From positions 684,636 to 748,635 of the forward strand of contig VTEF01000001.1 in NCBI GenBank assembly GCA_008180335.1: a stretch of 64,000 nucleotides of DNA, written 5' to 3'. The notes under the pieces are model-generated. The model was given only the letters and a program-made list of their open reading frames with translations, was not told where the DNA came from and made no database searches. Below are positions 46,919 through 56,177 of this stretch, piece by piece. Each line of letters starts with the position of its first letter. Within the stretch, counting starts at the first letter, position 1. This DNA is from Priestia megaterium. Its GTDB lineage: Bacteria > Bacillota > Bacilli > Bacillales > Bacillaceae_H. The position numbers were made by a program, and so were the translations under genes.

Positions 46919-48206
46919 GATTTCACAAATATCTCCGCTTAAACGTTATGGAAAGGTAACTCGTGTTGTTGGGCTGATGATTGAATCGAGAGGTCCGCAA
47001 ACATCAATCGGAGATGTTTGCTACATTCATTTGAAGGAAAAGGAGCAAAAGATTCAAGCAGAGGTCGTTGGATTTAAAGATGAACACGTTATTTTGATGC
47101 CTTATACATCAGTGCGAGAAATTGCACCAGGATGTCTAGTTGAAACATCTGAAAAGCCACTGCAAGTGAAAGTTGGAAATGAGTTAATTGGACAAGTGTT
47201 AGATTCGTTAGGTCATCCTTTAGATGGATCGGAGTTGCCCGGTTATCTGTCATCTGTCTTAACAGACCAAAATCCACCAAACCCGCTTCAAAGGCCACCT
47301 ATTAAAGAACCAATTGAAGTAGGGGTTAGAGCAATTGATAGTTTATTAACAGTCGGCAGAGGACAGCGGATTGGCATATTTGCAGGAAGCGGTGTCGGAA
47401 AAAGTACGCTGATGGGAATGATTGCTAGAAATACAAATGCGGATGTAAATGTCATTGCGTTAGTTGGAGAGCGCGGCCGTGAAGTAAGAGAATTTATTGA
47501 AAGAGATTTAGGGGAAGAAGGCTTAAGAAATTCAGTTGTTATTGTTGCTACTTCTGATCAACCGGCCTTAATTCGAATTAAAGCGGCCTATACGGCAACG
47601 TCTATAGCGGAATATTTCAGAGACCAAGGGTTAAATGTCATGATGATGATGGATTCGGTAACTCGTGTAGCGATGGCTCAGCGTGAAATAGGTTTGGCGG
47701 TTGGAGAACCTCCTACAACTAAAGGATATACGCCTTCTGTTTTTGCAACACTTCCGCGATTATTAGAGCGCACTGGTACAAATCAAATGGGATCCATTAC
47801 AGCTTTTTATACAGTTTTAGTAGACGGCGATGACATGAATGAACCGATTGCTGATACAGTACGCGGGATTGTAGATGGCCATATCGTGCTAGATCGGACG
47901 TTGGCGAATAAAGGGCAGTATCCAGCTATTAATGTCTTAAAAAGTGTTAGTCGTGTTATGAATCACATTGTAACAGAAAAGCATAAAAGAGATGCTGAGA
48001 AGCTTCGTCTATTAATGTCAACTTATATAGATTCTGAAGATTTAATTAACATTGGAGCATATAAGCGCGGTTCGTCATCAGAAATTGATGAAGCTATTCA
48101 TTATTACCCTCAGCTCATCTCATTTTTGAAGCAACGAACAAATGAAAAAGTAACCATTCAAGAAAGTATAGACATGCTACATCGTTTGTTTGAGAAAGGT
48201 GAATGA
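46893..48206 (+). CDS. fliI: Flagellum-specific ATP synthase FliI
   Basis: 437 residues, GTG after GGAGGGGAGC, overlapping fliH. It is the export ATPase, related to the F1 beta subunit. Walker A GSGVGKST, LVGERGREVREFI, Walker B MMMMDSVTRVAMAQREIGLAVGEPPTTKGYTPSVF, and the catalytic ERTG region are clear. fliJ overlaps its end by a few bases or abuts it. Confidence 0.98.
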   Translation: MKVEQLISEISQISPLKRYGKVTRVVGLMIESRGPQTSIGDVCYIHLKEKEQKIQAEVVGFKDEHVILMPYTSVREIAPGCLVETSEKPLQVKVGNELIGQVLDSLGHPLDGSELPGYLSSVLTDQNPPNPLQRPPIKEPIEVGVRAIDSLLTVGRGQRIGIFAGSGVGKSTLMGMIARNTNADVNVIALVGERGREVREFIERDLGEEGLRNSVVIVATSDQPALIRIKAAYTATSIAEYFRDQGLNVMMMMDSVTRVAMAQREIGLAVGEPPTTKGYTPSVFATLPRLLERTGTNQMGSITAFYTVLVDGDDMNEPIADTVRGIVDGHIVLDRTLANKGQYPAINVLKSVSRVMNHIVTEKHKRDAEKLRLLMSTYIDSEDLINIGAYKRGSSSEIDEAIHYYPQLISFLKQRTNEKVTIQESIDMLHRLFEKGE

Positions 48207-48208
48207 AA

Positions 48209-48652
48209 GTGACATATGAATTTAAGCTTGCCAAACTTATGACAATCAAAGAAAACGAAAAAGATCGAATGCTTTCACAATACAATGATTCAGTACAAAA
48301 GTTTGAAGTGCTTGGGCAACGATTATATGAAAAACTGAAACAAAAAGAAGAAATGATTGAGTCGCACACGCTACAAATGCAGAAGGGGCTTTCAATATTG
48401 GATATTAAGTATTTCCAACAATTTCTTGGAAGTATTGAAAAAGGTATTGAACAGTTACAACGTGATGTCATGTTAGCGAGACAACAAATGAATATGAAGA
48501 AAGTTAAACTGCAAGAGAAAAATATTGAATGCAAAAAATATGAAAAAATCCGCGCAAAAGATTACCAACAATATATAAAAACTCAAAATGAAATAGAGTT
48601 AAAACAAATGGATGAAGTGTCTCTTCAGCAGTTTATGCTGCATAGAAATTAG
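48209..48652 (+). CDS. fliJ: Flagellar export protein FliJ
   Basis: 147 residues from GTG 48209, 6 bases after AAAGGTGA; the ATG at 48203 touches that site. Almost wholly coiled coil (KLMTIKENEKDRMLSQY to FMLHRN). FliJ is the stalk that couples FliI to FlhA. Same length as B. subtilis FliJ under this start. Confidence 0.92.
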   Translation: MTYEFKLAKLMTIKENEKDRMLSQYNDSVQKFEVLGQRLYEKLKQKEEMIESHTLQMQKGLSILDIKYFQQFLGSIEKGIEQLQRDVMLARQQMNMKKVKLQEKNIECKKYEKIRAKDYQQYIKTQNEIELKQMDEVSLQQFMLHRN

Positions 48653-48660
48653 GTGACAGT

Positions 48661-49275
48661 ATGGCCAAAAGAAAAACAAATATTGAAGAACTTGAAGAAG
48701 TAGAATCAAAGTCATATAGTAAATGGCAAATTTTCTTGTTTCTTATCTTAATCCCGCTTTTATTTATTGTTACAGTCATTTATGTTGTTTTACCGATGGT
48801 TGGGTTCGATGTAAATGAGAAGATTAACTCACTTCCATTTGTCTCTTCAAATGAGGAAGAGATGCAAGCAGAAAATCAGAAGCGAAGTAACGAAGAGATT
48901 CAAAAACAAGTAGAAAGCTTGCAAGAAAAAATAAAGTCAAAAGACGATGAGATTTCTAATTATGAAAGCCAGCTCGTTACAAAAGATAAGAAGATTGATG
49001 AGCTGAATATTGAAATACGTAATTTAGAAGAACAGATGGATGATTTAGATAAAAAACAAAATGAGCAAAAATTAGAACAAAAAGAAATCATTTCAACTTA
49101 TGAGAACATGGCACCGAAGAGAGCTGCACTTATATTTGCAGAACTAAAGGAAGATCAGGCTATGGTATTGCTCAAGCAATTAAAAGCTAATACAAGAACG
49201 GCTATTTTAGAAAAAATGGAGCCGGCTGTTGCAGCTCGTTATACAACATTGCTGACAGAGCAGCTAGAACAGTAA
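48661..49275 (+). CDS. ylxF: YlxF, MotE-like periplasmic-side flagellar protein
   Basis: 204 residues. One membrane helix near 23-50, then a coiled coil (about 65-145) and a C-terminal domain like the MgtE N-terminal/MotE domain (ENMAPKRAALIFAELKEDQAMVLLKQLKANTRTAILEKMEPA). MotE in alphaproteobacteria is a MotC chaperone; the role in Bacillus is not known. Always between fliJ and fliK. Confidence 0.88.
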   Translation: MAKRKTNIEELEEVESKSYSKWQIFLFLILIPLLFIVTVIYVVLPMVGFDVNEKINSLPFVSSNEEEMQAENQKRSNEEIQKQVESLQEKIKSKDDEISNYESQLVTKDKKIDELNIEIRNLEEQMDDLDKKQNEQKLEQKEIISTYENMAPKRAALIFAELKEDQAMVLLKQLKANTRTAILEKMEPAVAARYTTLLTEQLEQ

Positions 49276-49311
49276 TACAGGATCAGAATAAATACTACAG
49301 GAGGTGATACA

Positions 49312-51465
49312 GTGAAGATTTCAACACTTTCTTCACAGCCTGCCACTACAGCGGTTCCTATAAAAGGGATAAGCGAAGGTAGTATGGGGGTGCTTTTTCA
49401 AAAATTCATGCAAGGCGCAGCGAGTGCAATTGATGAAAAGGCAATCGAACAGATGGAGATACAACAAGAAGATGCAGATAAAGAGATATTAGATTTGTTG
49501 GCTTTCTTTGAACTTCATTTACAAGAACAAGAAGAAGGAGAGGGGGAAGGACATAGTGCATTATATGGAACGATAGCAAGAATGATAGATAGTGTTCCTT
49601 CGCAAAGACAACATACAGAAAACTTGTTCACACTGATTTCTGCTTTTTCTAGCATGCAAAATAACCAACTTGTTGAGACAGATGCTGAAAATTACACACG
49701 TCATTTGTACAAAATATTGCAAACATTAAAGCAAGCATCTCCTATATTTGAAAAGCAAGTGTGCGAAATGCAAGCCATTGTACAACAGCCGAATGTACAG
49801 TATCTCCAATTTTCAAACGGTGAGTTACAATCGTTTGTTAAAGCGTTAGATGAAAAGGTGCAGCAAGTAGATAACAGGCTGAATACGCTGGCATTGAAGC
49901 TATCGTCGCCCGCTATCAGCGTACAGAATGAAAGTCGGTTAAACTCATTGTCATTCAAATTGACATCGAGATTAACTGAAGCACAAGAAGAAGAGCATAG
50001 CGCATTGCATGACAAGATTGCAGATATGATCGAAATGATTCCTGTGCAAGCGCAATCGAAAGAACATGTGCTTTCATTAATTTCTTCTTTTGCCAATATG
50101 CAAAATGCACAATTCGCCGAGACAGATGCTGAAAGTTACATACAGAACTTAAATAAAATATTCGAGACATTAACGCAAATATCGCCTATGTCGGCTAGCC
50201 AAATAAGAGAGTTTCAAGGAATGATGCAGCAGTTGACTGTAAAGAACATCAAGCTCTCAAATGGCGAATTACAATCGCTTATTAAAGCATTAGATGGAAA
50301 AGTACAGGAACTAGACGATAGACTGAATAGTTTGGCAGTGAAGTCATCATCGTCGCCATCTACCGAAGTACAGAAGGAGAGTCGATTAAATTCATTATCA
50401 TTCAAATTGACCTCGAACTTAACTGAAGCACAAGAAGAGCATAGCGCATTGCATGACAAGATTGTAGATATGATCGAAATGATTCCTGTGCAAGCGCAAT
50501 CGAAAGAACATGTGCTTTCATTAATTTCTTCTTTTGCCAACATGCAAAATGCACAATTCGCCGAGGCAGATGCTGAAAGTTACATACAGAACTTAAATAA
50601 AATATTCGAGACATTAACGCAAATATCGCCTACGCTGGCTAACCAAGCAAGAGAACTTCAAGGAGTGATACAGCAATCGACTGTAAAGAACATCCAGTTT
50701 TCAAACGGCGAGTTACAATCGTTTATTCAAGCGTTACAAGTAAAAGCGCAAGAACTAGATAGCAAACCGAATTTATTGTCGTCCGCATTGTCGCCACTTT
50801 TGGCTAAAGGGCAGAACAAAGAGCAACCAATTACAAGTAATTTGAATTCACTGCTATCAAATAGATTACAGGTATCGCCACAAGTTCAAAAAATAGATAA
50901 CAGAGTCTTTAAAACGCCGCTGTTATCAATTGAAGGGCAGGAGAACGGTTATGCAATTGAAAAAGCAATTCCGTTTGTTTCTGGCGAGATGAGTAAAGTT
51001 CAGCAATTTTCGCTTCACTTAGGCACCGGCCAGTCGAGTGAACTTCAGTCGTCAAAGTTCATACAAGAGGTACAACAGCTTATTTCAAAAGCTTCGTTTC
51101 AACAAAACGGCGTGCAGTCTAAATTAGTGATTAAGCTTTTTCCAGAACATTTAGGTTCAATTCAAATTGAACTTGTTCAGGATAGTAAAGAAACGGTTGC
51201 TCGGATTATTGCTACATCCACACAAACAAAAGAATTACTAGACAAGCATATGGCATCATTAAAACAAGCATTTACAAGTCAACAATTAAATATTGATAAA
51301 GTGGATATTATGAATGCGCCAGAACAGTCATTAGCGAATAATCAAGAGCGCCGCGATGAAAAGAAAGAACAGCAGCATATGCTTCAAGAAGAAAGACAAG
51401 AAGATGAAAAATCGTCATCTTTCAATGATTCTTTTGAAGAAGCATTAATTAACTACAATGTATAG
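49312..51465 (+). CDS. fliK: Flagellar hook-length control protein FliK, expanded by tandem repeats
   Basis: 717 residues, GTG after a perfect AGGAGGTGA; B. subtilis FliK is about 490. FliK measures hook length and switches export by touching FlhB. The usual C-terminal Flg_hook domain is present (LVIKLFPEHLGSIQIELVQD to LNIDKVDIMNAP, about 603-669). The N-terminal two thirds hold three tandem copies of a 148-residue unit: residues 81-228, 229-376 and 377 to about 497. Units 2 and 3 are almost identical. The repeats are helical and rich in Gln and Ser, as in a ruler. The expansion is the clear oddity here. Confidence 0.93.
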   Translation: MKISTLSSQPATTAVPIKGISEGSMGVLFQKFMQGAASAIDEKAIEQMEIQQEDADKEILDLLAFFELHLQEQEEGEGEGHSALYGTIARMIDSVPSQRQHTENLFTLISAFSSMQNNQLVETDAENYTRHLYKILQTLKQASPIFEKQVCEMQAIVQQPNVQYLQFSNGELQSFVKALDEKVQQVDNRLNTLALKLSSPAISVQNESRLNSLSFKLTSRLTEAQEEEHSALHDKIADMIEMIPVQAQSKEHVLSLISSFANMQNAQFAETDAESYIQNLNKIFETLTQISPMSASQIREFQGMMQQLTVKNIKLSNGELQSLIKALDGKVQELDDRLNSLAVKSSSSPSTEVQKESRLNSLSFKLTSNLTEAQEEHSALHDKIVDMIEMIPVQAQSKEHVLSLISSFANMQNAQFAEADAESYIQNLNKIFETLTQISPTLANQARELQGVIQQSTVKNIQFSNGELQSFIQALQVKAQELDSKPNLLSSALSPLLAKGQNKEQPITSNLNSLLSNRLQVSPQVQKIDNRVFKTPLLSIEGQENGYAIEKAIPFVSGEMSKVQQFSLHLGTGQSSELQSSKFIQEVQQLISKASFQQNGVQSKLVIKLFPEHLGSIQIELVQDSKETVARIIATSTQTKELLDKHMASLKQAFTSQQLNIDKVDIMNAPEQSLANNQERRDEKKEQQHMLQEERQEDEKSSSFNDSFEEALINYNV
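49552..50802 (+). repeat. Tandem 444-base repeat inside fliK
   Basis: Three units of 148 codons start at 49552, 49996 and 50440; the last is shorter. About 200 bases at 49993-50189 and 50437-50633 differ at only three positions that I could find, while the first unit is much diverged. The near-identity indicates recent duplication or gene conversion between units 2 and 3. Confidence 0.9.
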
Positions 51466-51474
51466 GTGAGACGA

Positions 51475-51906
51475 ATGACTAATCCAATTGATTCAAGTTT
51501 GTATTTAAGCAATAACCCACCTCAGCAAAAGCAAACAGGTACTAACATATTAGGAAAAGATGATTTTTTGCGGATTTTAATTACCCAGCTACAAAATCAA
51601 GATCCTATGAACCCGATGGAAGATAAAGATTTTATTGCGCAAATGGCTCAATTTTCAACACTTGAACAAATGACTAACATGAGTAAATCGATAGAGTCAT
51701 TTTTGCAAGAAATCCAAAATGAATCTCCAATTTTAAAGGGGAGTGAATTGATTGGAAAAAAGGTAGCCTGGCTAGATGAGAAAGGAAATCAACATCAAGC
51801 GGTTGTTGAAACAGTTTCAATCAAAGATGGAACGATGACGTTTACGCTTAATGATGAACAAAAAACGTCGCTTTTATTAAACGACATCATTCAAGTAAGC
51901 AACTAA
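51475..51906 (+). CDS. flgD: Flagellar hook capping protein FlgD
   Basis: 143 residues. ATG 51475 lies 5 bases after AGGTGA; the GTG 9 bases earlier overlaps that site. FlgD caps the growing hook so that FlgE can polymerise. Signature [41 protein letters not shown]. Small compared with enteric FlgD, as in Bacillus. Confidence 0.96.
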   Translation: MTNPIDSSLYLSNNPPQQKQTGTNILGKDDFLRILITQLQNQDPMNPMEDKDFIAQMAQFSTLEQMTNMSKSIESFLQEIQNESPILKGSELIGKKVAWLDEKGNQHQAVVETVSIKDGTMTFTLNDEQKTSLLLNDIIQVSN

Positions 51907-51935
51907 ATCAGGAGCAATAACAAGGAGGAGTTATT

Positions 51936-52721
51936 ATGTTACGTTCAATGTACTCAGGAATTAGTGGAATGAAAAACTTTCAAACAAAATTAGATGTAAT
52001 TGGTAACAATGTTGCCAACGTCAATACATTTGGATTTAAAAAAGGCCGTACGACATTTAAAGATTTAGTAAGTCAGCAAGTTGCTGGAGCAAGTGCACCT
52101 ACTGCTAACCAAGGTGGAGTGAATGCGAAGCAAGTAGGTCTTGGCTCACAATTGGCATCTATTGATACTATCCAAACATCCGGCAGTATTCAACCAACAG
52201 GGCGCCCGCTAGATTTAGCCATTTCAGGAGATGGTTATTTCATTGTTAATGATGGAACGGGTAACAAGTATACGAGAGCTGGAAACTTCTATTTGGATCA
52301 AACTGGAAGAATTGTTACTGGAGACGGATTTCGTTTACAAGGTACCGGAACGATGACAATACCTCCTAATGCTAAAAGTTATAGCATTGGTGAAACGGGC
52401 GTGATTAATTATGTTGATAGCCTAGGAAACTTACAAACAGCAGGAACGATTCAACTTGCAAAATTTGCGAATAACGAAGGGCTTGAAAAATCTGGCGGTA
52501 ATTTATTTAGCGTAACAGCTAACTCCGGTGCAGCTACTACAGTAAATCCTGGTGTTGGTGGAGCAGGAAAGTTAGTATCTAGCGCACTAGAAATGTCCAA
52601 TGTTGATTTATCGGAAGAGTTTACAGAGATGATCGTAGCGCAGCGTGGATTCCAAGCGAATACTCGTATGATTACAACATCAGACCAAATTTTAGAAGAA
52701 CTTGTAAACTTAAAACGATAA
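51936..52721 (+). CDS. flgE: Flagellar hook protein FlgE (FlgG-type)
   Basis: 261 residues, ATG after AAGGAGGAG. Main hook subunit: N-terminal rod motif (LRSMYSGISGMKNFQTKLDVIGNNVANVNTFGFK) and C-terminal helix (LSEEFTEMIVAQRGFQANTRMITTSDQILEELVNLKR), with the hook-specific D1-D2 part between. At 261 residues it is a short hook protein, typical of Bacillus. Confidence 0.96.
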   Translation: MLRSMYSGISGMKNFQTKLDVIGNNVANVNTFGFKKGRTTFKDLVSQQVAGASAPTANQGGVNAKQVGLGSQLASIDTIQTSGSIQPTGRPLDLAISGDGYFIVNDGTGNKYTRAGNFYLDQTGRIVTGDGFRLQGTGTMTIPPNAKSYSIGETGVINYVDSLGNLQTAGTIQLAKFANNEGLEKSGGNLFSVTANSGAATTVNPGVGGAGKLVSSALEMSNVDLSEEFTEMIVAQRGFQANTRMITTSDQILEELVNLKR

Positions 52722-52741
52722 GCCTATAAGGTAGGAGGGGA

Positions 52742-52767
52742 GGAGCTGAAACAGTTGTTTTAGCTCC
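52742..52767. promoter_or_regulatory. Hairpin bridging Shine-Dalgarno and start codon of flbD
   Basis: GGAGCTGAAAC (52742-52752) pairs over 11 bases, one of them G-U, with GTTTTAGCTCC (52757-52767), leaving a 4-base loop. AGGAGGGG (52733-52740) ends one base before it, and the flbD ATG follows 8 bases after. Folding removes 26 bases and leaves 9 bases between the binding site and the start, near the optimum. No other binding site lies closer. Confidence 0.65.
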
Positions 52768-52775
52768 GATGATTC

Positions 52776-52985
52776 ATGATTACACTGACGAGATTAAATG
52801 GAAAGACGTTTACGTTAAATGCATTGTACATAGAACAGCTTGAATCATTTCCAGATACAACCATTACGCTGACAAATAACAAAAAGCTTGTCGTAAAAGA
52901 ATCTGTTGAAGAAGTAAATGAAAAAGTGTCTAGCTATTATAAATCAATTAATGTGTTAGGGTTGCAGCGTGATACGGAGGGGTAA
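52776..52985 (+). CDS. swrD: FlbD family flagellar protein (YlzI/SwrD)
   Basis: 69 residues, ITLTRLNGKTFTLNALYIEQLE, the FlbD/SwrD family. In B. subtilis SwrD supports motor torque for swarming. The ATG is the only possible start, because a TGA lies in frame two codons upstream. Its binding site is 35 bases away unless the intervening hairpin folds. fliL follows at once. Confidence 0.9.
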   Translation: MITLTRLNGKTFTLNALYIEQLESFPDTTITLTNNKKLVVKESVEEVNEKVSSYYKSINVLGLQRDTEG

Positions 52986-52988
52986 CGA

Positions 52989-53420
52989 TTGTTTAAAAAT
53001 AAGTTAATCAGTGTCATGATAATTATTCTATTATCTTTGACGCTCATTGGTAGTATAGCTGTTATCATCACGTTAAAGTTAACGAGTGAACCAGCAGCTG
53101 AGACAGGACCTTCAATTGATGAAGTAGTTGAATCATCGGTTGATATTGTTGATATAAAAACAAACTTAAAAAGCAATAACTATATAAGTATTTCTTTTAA
53201 AATCCAAATGAACAGCAAAGATGCTGCAAAAGAGCTCCAAAAAAGAGAATTTCAGGTGAAAGACATTATTATAAAAGAGTTATCTGAAATGAGCACCAAA
53301 GATTTTGAAGGAAAAGAAGGCTTATCAAGGCTAGAAGAAAATATAGCTAAACAAGTCGATGGTTTAATGGAAGAGGGAAACGTTGTGCACATTTATACGA
53401 CCTCCAAAGTATTGCAATAA
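52989..53420 (+). CDS. fliL: Flagellar basal body-associated protein FliL
   Basis: 143 residues, TTG start after CGGAGGGG. Single membrane helix (about 5-30), short linker, and the FliL domain with stomatin-like fold. FliL stabilises stators around the rotor. Weak sequence conservation, identity from hydrophobic anchor, size and position before fliM. Confidence 0.93.
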   Translation: MFKNKLISVMIIILLSLTLIGSIAVIITLKLTSEPAAETGPSIDEVVESSVDIVDIKTNLKSNNYISISFKIQMNSKDAAKELQKREFQVKDIIIKELSEMSTKDFEGKEGLSRLEENIAKQVDGLMEEGNVVHIYTTSKVLQ

Positions 53421-53451
53421 TAGAAAAGCTTTTGTATAGGAGGTGACATTG

Positions 53452-54456
53452 TTGGCTGGTGATGTACTATCACAAAATGAAATTGATGCTCTGTTATCAG
53501 CTTTATCAACAGGTGAGATGGATGCAGATCAATTAAAAAGTGAAGATACGAAAAAGAGAATTCGTGCTTACGATTTTAAAAGAGCACTTCGATTTTCAAA
53601 AGATCAAATTCGCAGTTTAACAAGAATTCATGAAAACTATGCCCGATTATTGACAACTGTATTTTCAGCACAACTGCGAACGATTACTCAAATATCTGTT
53701 GTATCTGTTGATCAAATTCCATATGAGGAATTTATTCGATCTGTACCAAAAATGACGATCTTAAATGTTATTTCTGTAGAACCTTTGGAAGGCCGCATTA
53801 TTATGGAAGTAAACCCAAACATTGCATATGCCATGTTGGATCGCCTATTAGGCGGAAAAGGCGAAGCTGGAAATAAAAAGATTGAAGATTTAACAGAAAT
53901 TGAGACGAAATTGTTGCGCAATTTATTTGATACAACACTTGATGGTATGCAAGAAGCCTGGAGCTCAGTAGCTGAGATTTTTCCGGAAAATGATGAATTC
54001 GAAGTGAATCCGCAATTTTTACAAGTAATATCACCTAATGAAATTGTCGTTGTTATTTCATTGAATGTTCAAGTAGGAGACGAGACAGGAATGATTAACT
54101 TATGTATTCCCCACGTCACCCTCGAGCCAATTATTTCAAAATTATCTGTTCACTATTGGATGCAATCATCTAAGAAAGAGCCAAATGATTTTGAAATTGA
54201 ACATTTGAAAAAACGAATTCATATCGCCGAAGTGCCGGTTATTGCAAAACTAGGAAGTACAGAGATATCGATTCAAGACTTTCTTGCTTTAGGTGCAGGA
54301 GACATAATTCGCCTAAACACAAGTGTAGATGAACCACTAACTGTTCATGTCGGTGAATTGCCTAAATTTATTGCTCAACCAGGAAAAGCAAAGAAAAAGT
54401 TAGCGATTCAAATTTTAGATGAATATCAGAGGGGGGACCAGAATTATGACAGATGA
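53452..54456 (+). CDS. fliM: Flagellar motor switch protein FliM
   Basis: 334 residues from TTG 53452, 5 bases after AGGAGGTGA; GTG 53443 lies inside that site. N-terminal CheY-P-binding peptide LSQNEIDALLSAL, middle FliG-binding domain (KRALRFSKDQIRSLTRIHENYARLL; GGKGEAG), and C-terminal SpoA domain. It ends within the first codons of fliY (11-base overlap). Confidence 0.96.
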   Translation: MAGDVLSQNEIDALLSALSTGEMDADQLKSEDTKKRIRAYDFKRALRFSKDQIRSLTRIHENYARLLTTVFSAQLRTITQISVVSVDQIPYEEFIRSVPKMTILNVISVEPLEGRIIMEVNPNIAYAMLDRLLGGKGEAGNKKIEDLTEIETKLLRNLFDTTLDGMQEAWSSVAEIFPENDEFEVNPQFLQVISPNEIVVVISLNVQVGDETGMINLCIPHVTLEPIISKLSVHYWMQSSKKEPNDFEIEHLKKRIHIAEVPVIAKLGSTEISIQDFLALGAGDIIRLNTSVDEPLTVHVGELPKFIAQPGKAKKKLAIQILDEYQRGDQNYDR

Positions 54457-55603
54457 GATGCTTTCGCAAGATGAGATTGATGCTTTGTTAAAAGGGACGT
54501 CCTCATTAGATGATTCAAATCCAGTAGATAACATAAGTGATGGAATAGATAATCATTTTACTCCAATGGAGAAAGATGCTCTTGGAGAAATCGGTAATAT
54601 TTCTTTTGGAAGTTCAGCTACTGCCTTATCAGCACTATTGAATCAAAAAGTAGATATTACAACACCTTATGTATCGCTTATTCATACAAATGAACTTCGT
54701 GAAGAGTTTCCTAATCCTCATGTGGCAGTAGAAGTTCATTATACAGAAGGAATTGCAGGGCGGAATTTACTCGTTATTAAACAAAGCGATGCAGCGATTA
54801 TTTCGGACCTTATGCTAGGAGGAAATGGAGAAAATCCTGCGGATGTACTAGATGAAATTAAATTAAGTGCTGTTCAAGAAGCGATGAACCAAATGATGGG
54901 TTCAGCGGCCACTTCCATGTCAACAATCTTTCAAAAGAAAGTAGATATTTCACCGCCTAGCTTGGATATTTTAAACATCGGAGACGGGGAAGGAACGAAA
55001 TTAATTGCTGAAGATGGTATTTTAGTAAAAATATCATTTAATTTAAAAGTAGGTACACTTATTGATTCGAATATTATGCAATTGCTTTCCTTACCTTTTG
55101 CTAAAAGGCTGGTAGATGAATTATTAAATCCAACGATGCCAGCTGAAGAGAGCAGTCAACAACCAGAGGTTTCTCCGGTCATGCATAATGAATTAGAGCC
55201 TGAGTTGTCTCAAGTGTCAGCTCAAACTGTAGAACCTGCATACATGGAACAAACGCCAAGTAAGCAAGAAACAACAGTTCCCGTTGATGTTCAGCCTGTT
55301 GCGTTTTCGAATTTTGACCAGAATAGGCCGGTACATCAAGATGCAAGGAATTTAGATATGTTACTCGATATTCCACTTCAAGTAACTGTAGAACTTGGCA
55401 GAACTAAGCGTACTGTAAAAGAAATTCTCGAGTTGTCTTCAGGTTCCATTGTAGAGTTAGACAAATTAGCTGGAGAACCAGTCGATATTTTGATTAATAG
55501 CAAATTAATTGCAAAAGGTGAAGTTGTTGTAATAGATGAGAACTTTGGGGTGCGTGTGACAGATATTATCAGTCAGCGTGATCGCATTGATAAATTAAGA
55601 TAA
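54446..55603 (+). CDS. fliY: Flagellar motor switch phosphatase FliY (CheC-FliN fusion)
   Basis: 385 residues from the ATG after AGAGGGGGG. Carries its own CheY-P-binding N-terminal peptide (LSQDEIDALLKG), a CheC-like phosphatase domain (about 40-230, with the two active-site helices starting MEKDALGEIGNISFGSSATALS and LSAVQEAMNQMMGSAATSMS), a low-complexity Pro/Gln linker, and the FliN SpoA domain (about 305-385). It removes phosphate from CheY-P at the switch. Confidence 0.96.
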   Translation: MTDEMLSQDEIDALLKGTSSLDDSNPVDNISDGIDNHFTPMEKDALGEIGNISFGSSATALSALLNQKVDITTPYVSLIHTNELREEFPNPHVAVEVHYTEGIAGRNLLVIKQSDAAIISDLMLGGNGENPADVLDEIKLSAVQEAMNQMMGSAATSMSTIFQKKVDISPPSLDILNIGDGEGTKLIAEDGILVKISFNLKVGTLIDSNIMQLLSLPFAKRLVDELLNPTMPAEESSQQPEVSPVMHNELEPELSQVSAQTVEPAYMEQTPSKQETTVPVDVQPVAFSNFDQNRPVHQDARNLDMLLDIPLQVTVELGRTKRTVKEILELSSGSIVELDKLAGEPVDILINSKLIAKGEVVVIDENFGVRVTDIISQRDRIDKLR

Positions 55604-55627
55604 GAGTAATATTAGGAGGAGAAGGTC

Positions 55628-55990
55628 ATGAGTAAACGTATTTTAATTGTAGATGATGCAGCATTTATGCGTATGATGGTTAAGGACATTCTATTGAAAA
55701 ATGGATATGAGGTAGTTGGAGAAGCAGCAGATGGTATGCAAGCCATCGAATTATACAAAGAGCATCAACCTGATTTAGTAACGATGGATATTACGATGCC
55801 GGAAATGGATGGTCTTACAGCGTTAAAAGAGATTAAAAAGCTTAATGCTAATGCAAAAGTTATTATGTGCTCTGCGATGGGGCAACAAGCAATGGTTATT
55901 GATGCCATTCAAGCAGGGGCAAAAGATTTTATTGTTAAGCCATTTCAAGCTGACCGTGTGTTAGAAGCGATTTCAAAAGCTGTAGGTTAA
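55628..55990 (+). CDS. cheY: Chemotaxis response regulator CheY
   Basis: 120 residues, ATG after TTAGGAGGAGAAGGTC. A single receiver domain: acidic pair VDDAAFMRMM, phosphorylated Asp in TMDITMPEMDG, conserved Thr/Ser in MCSAM and Lys in IVKPF. In Bacillus CheY-P promotes counter-clockwise rotation and smooth swimming. A structured 187-base gap follows. Confidence 0.98.
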   Translation: MSKRILIVDDAAFMRMMVKDILLKNGYEVVGEAADGMQAIELYKEHQPDLVTMDITMPEMDGLTALKEIKKLNANAKVIMCSAMGQQAMVIDAIQAGAKDFIVKPFQADRVLEAISKAVG

Positions 55991-55998
55991 TGATGAAA

Positions 55999-56029
55999 GG
56001 GAAGGGGAAGCTGAAATCTTCCTTTTCCC
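55999..56029 (+). other. Hairpin after cheY without T run
   Basis: GGGAAGGGGAAG pairs with CTTCCTTTTCCC over 12 bases (two G-U pairs). The following AACTTTAATAG is not a T run, so termination would be partial. A second, smaller hairpin AACAGAT/ATCTGTT lies at 56111-56131. Confidence 0.5.
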
Positions 56030-56177
56030 AACTTTAATAGATTATAAGTAACACTCAAGCAATCAAAAATGACTTATGAAAAAAACAGGTGTTTAACATT
56101 AAATAGATAGAACAGATGAAACCAATCTGTTTATAAAGGTTCTTTTCATTTAGTAATAGAGTAAGAGGTGGCAAGCT

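Noticed and set aside
49993-50633. Assembly error or insertion sequence in fliK
   Set aside because: The frame stays open and the unit length is an exact multiple of three, with a diverged first copy; it fits coding duplication. Long reads could still correct the copy number.
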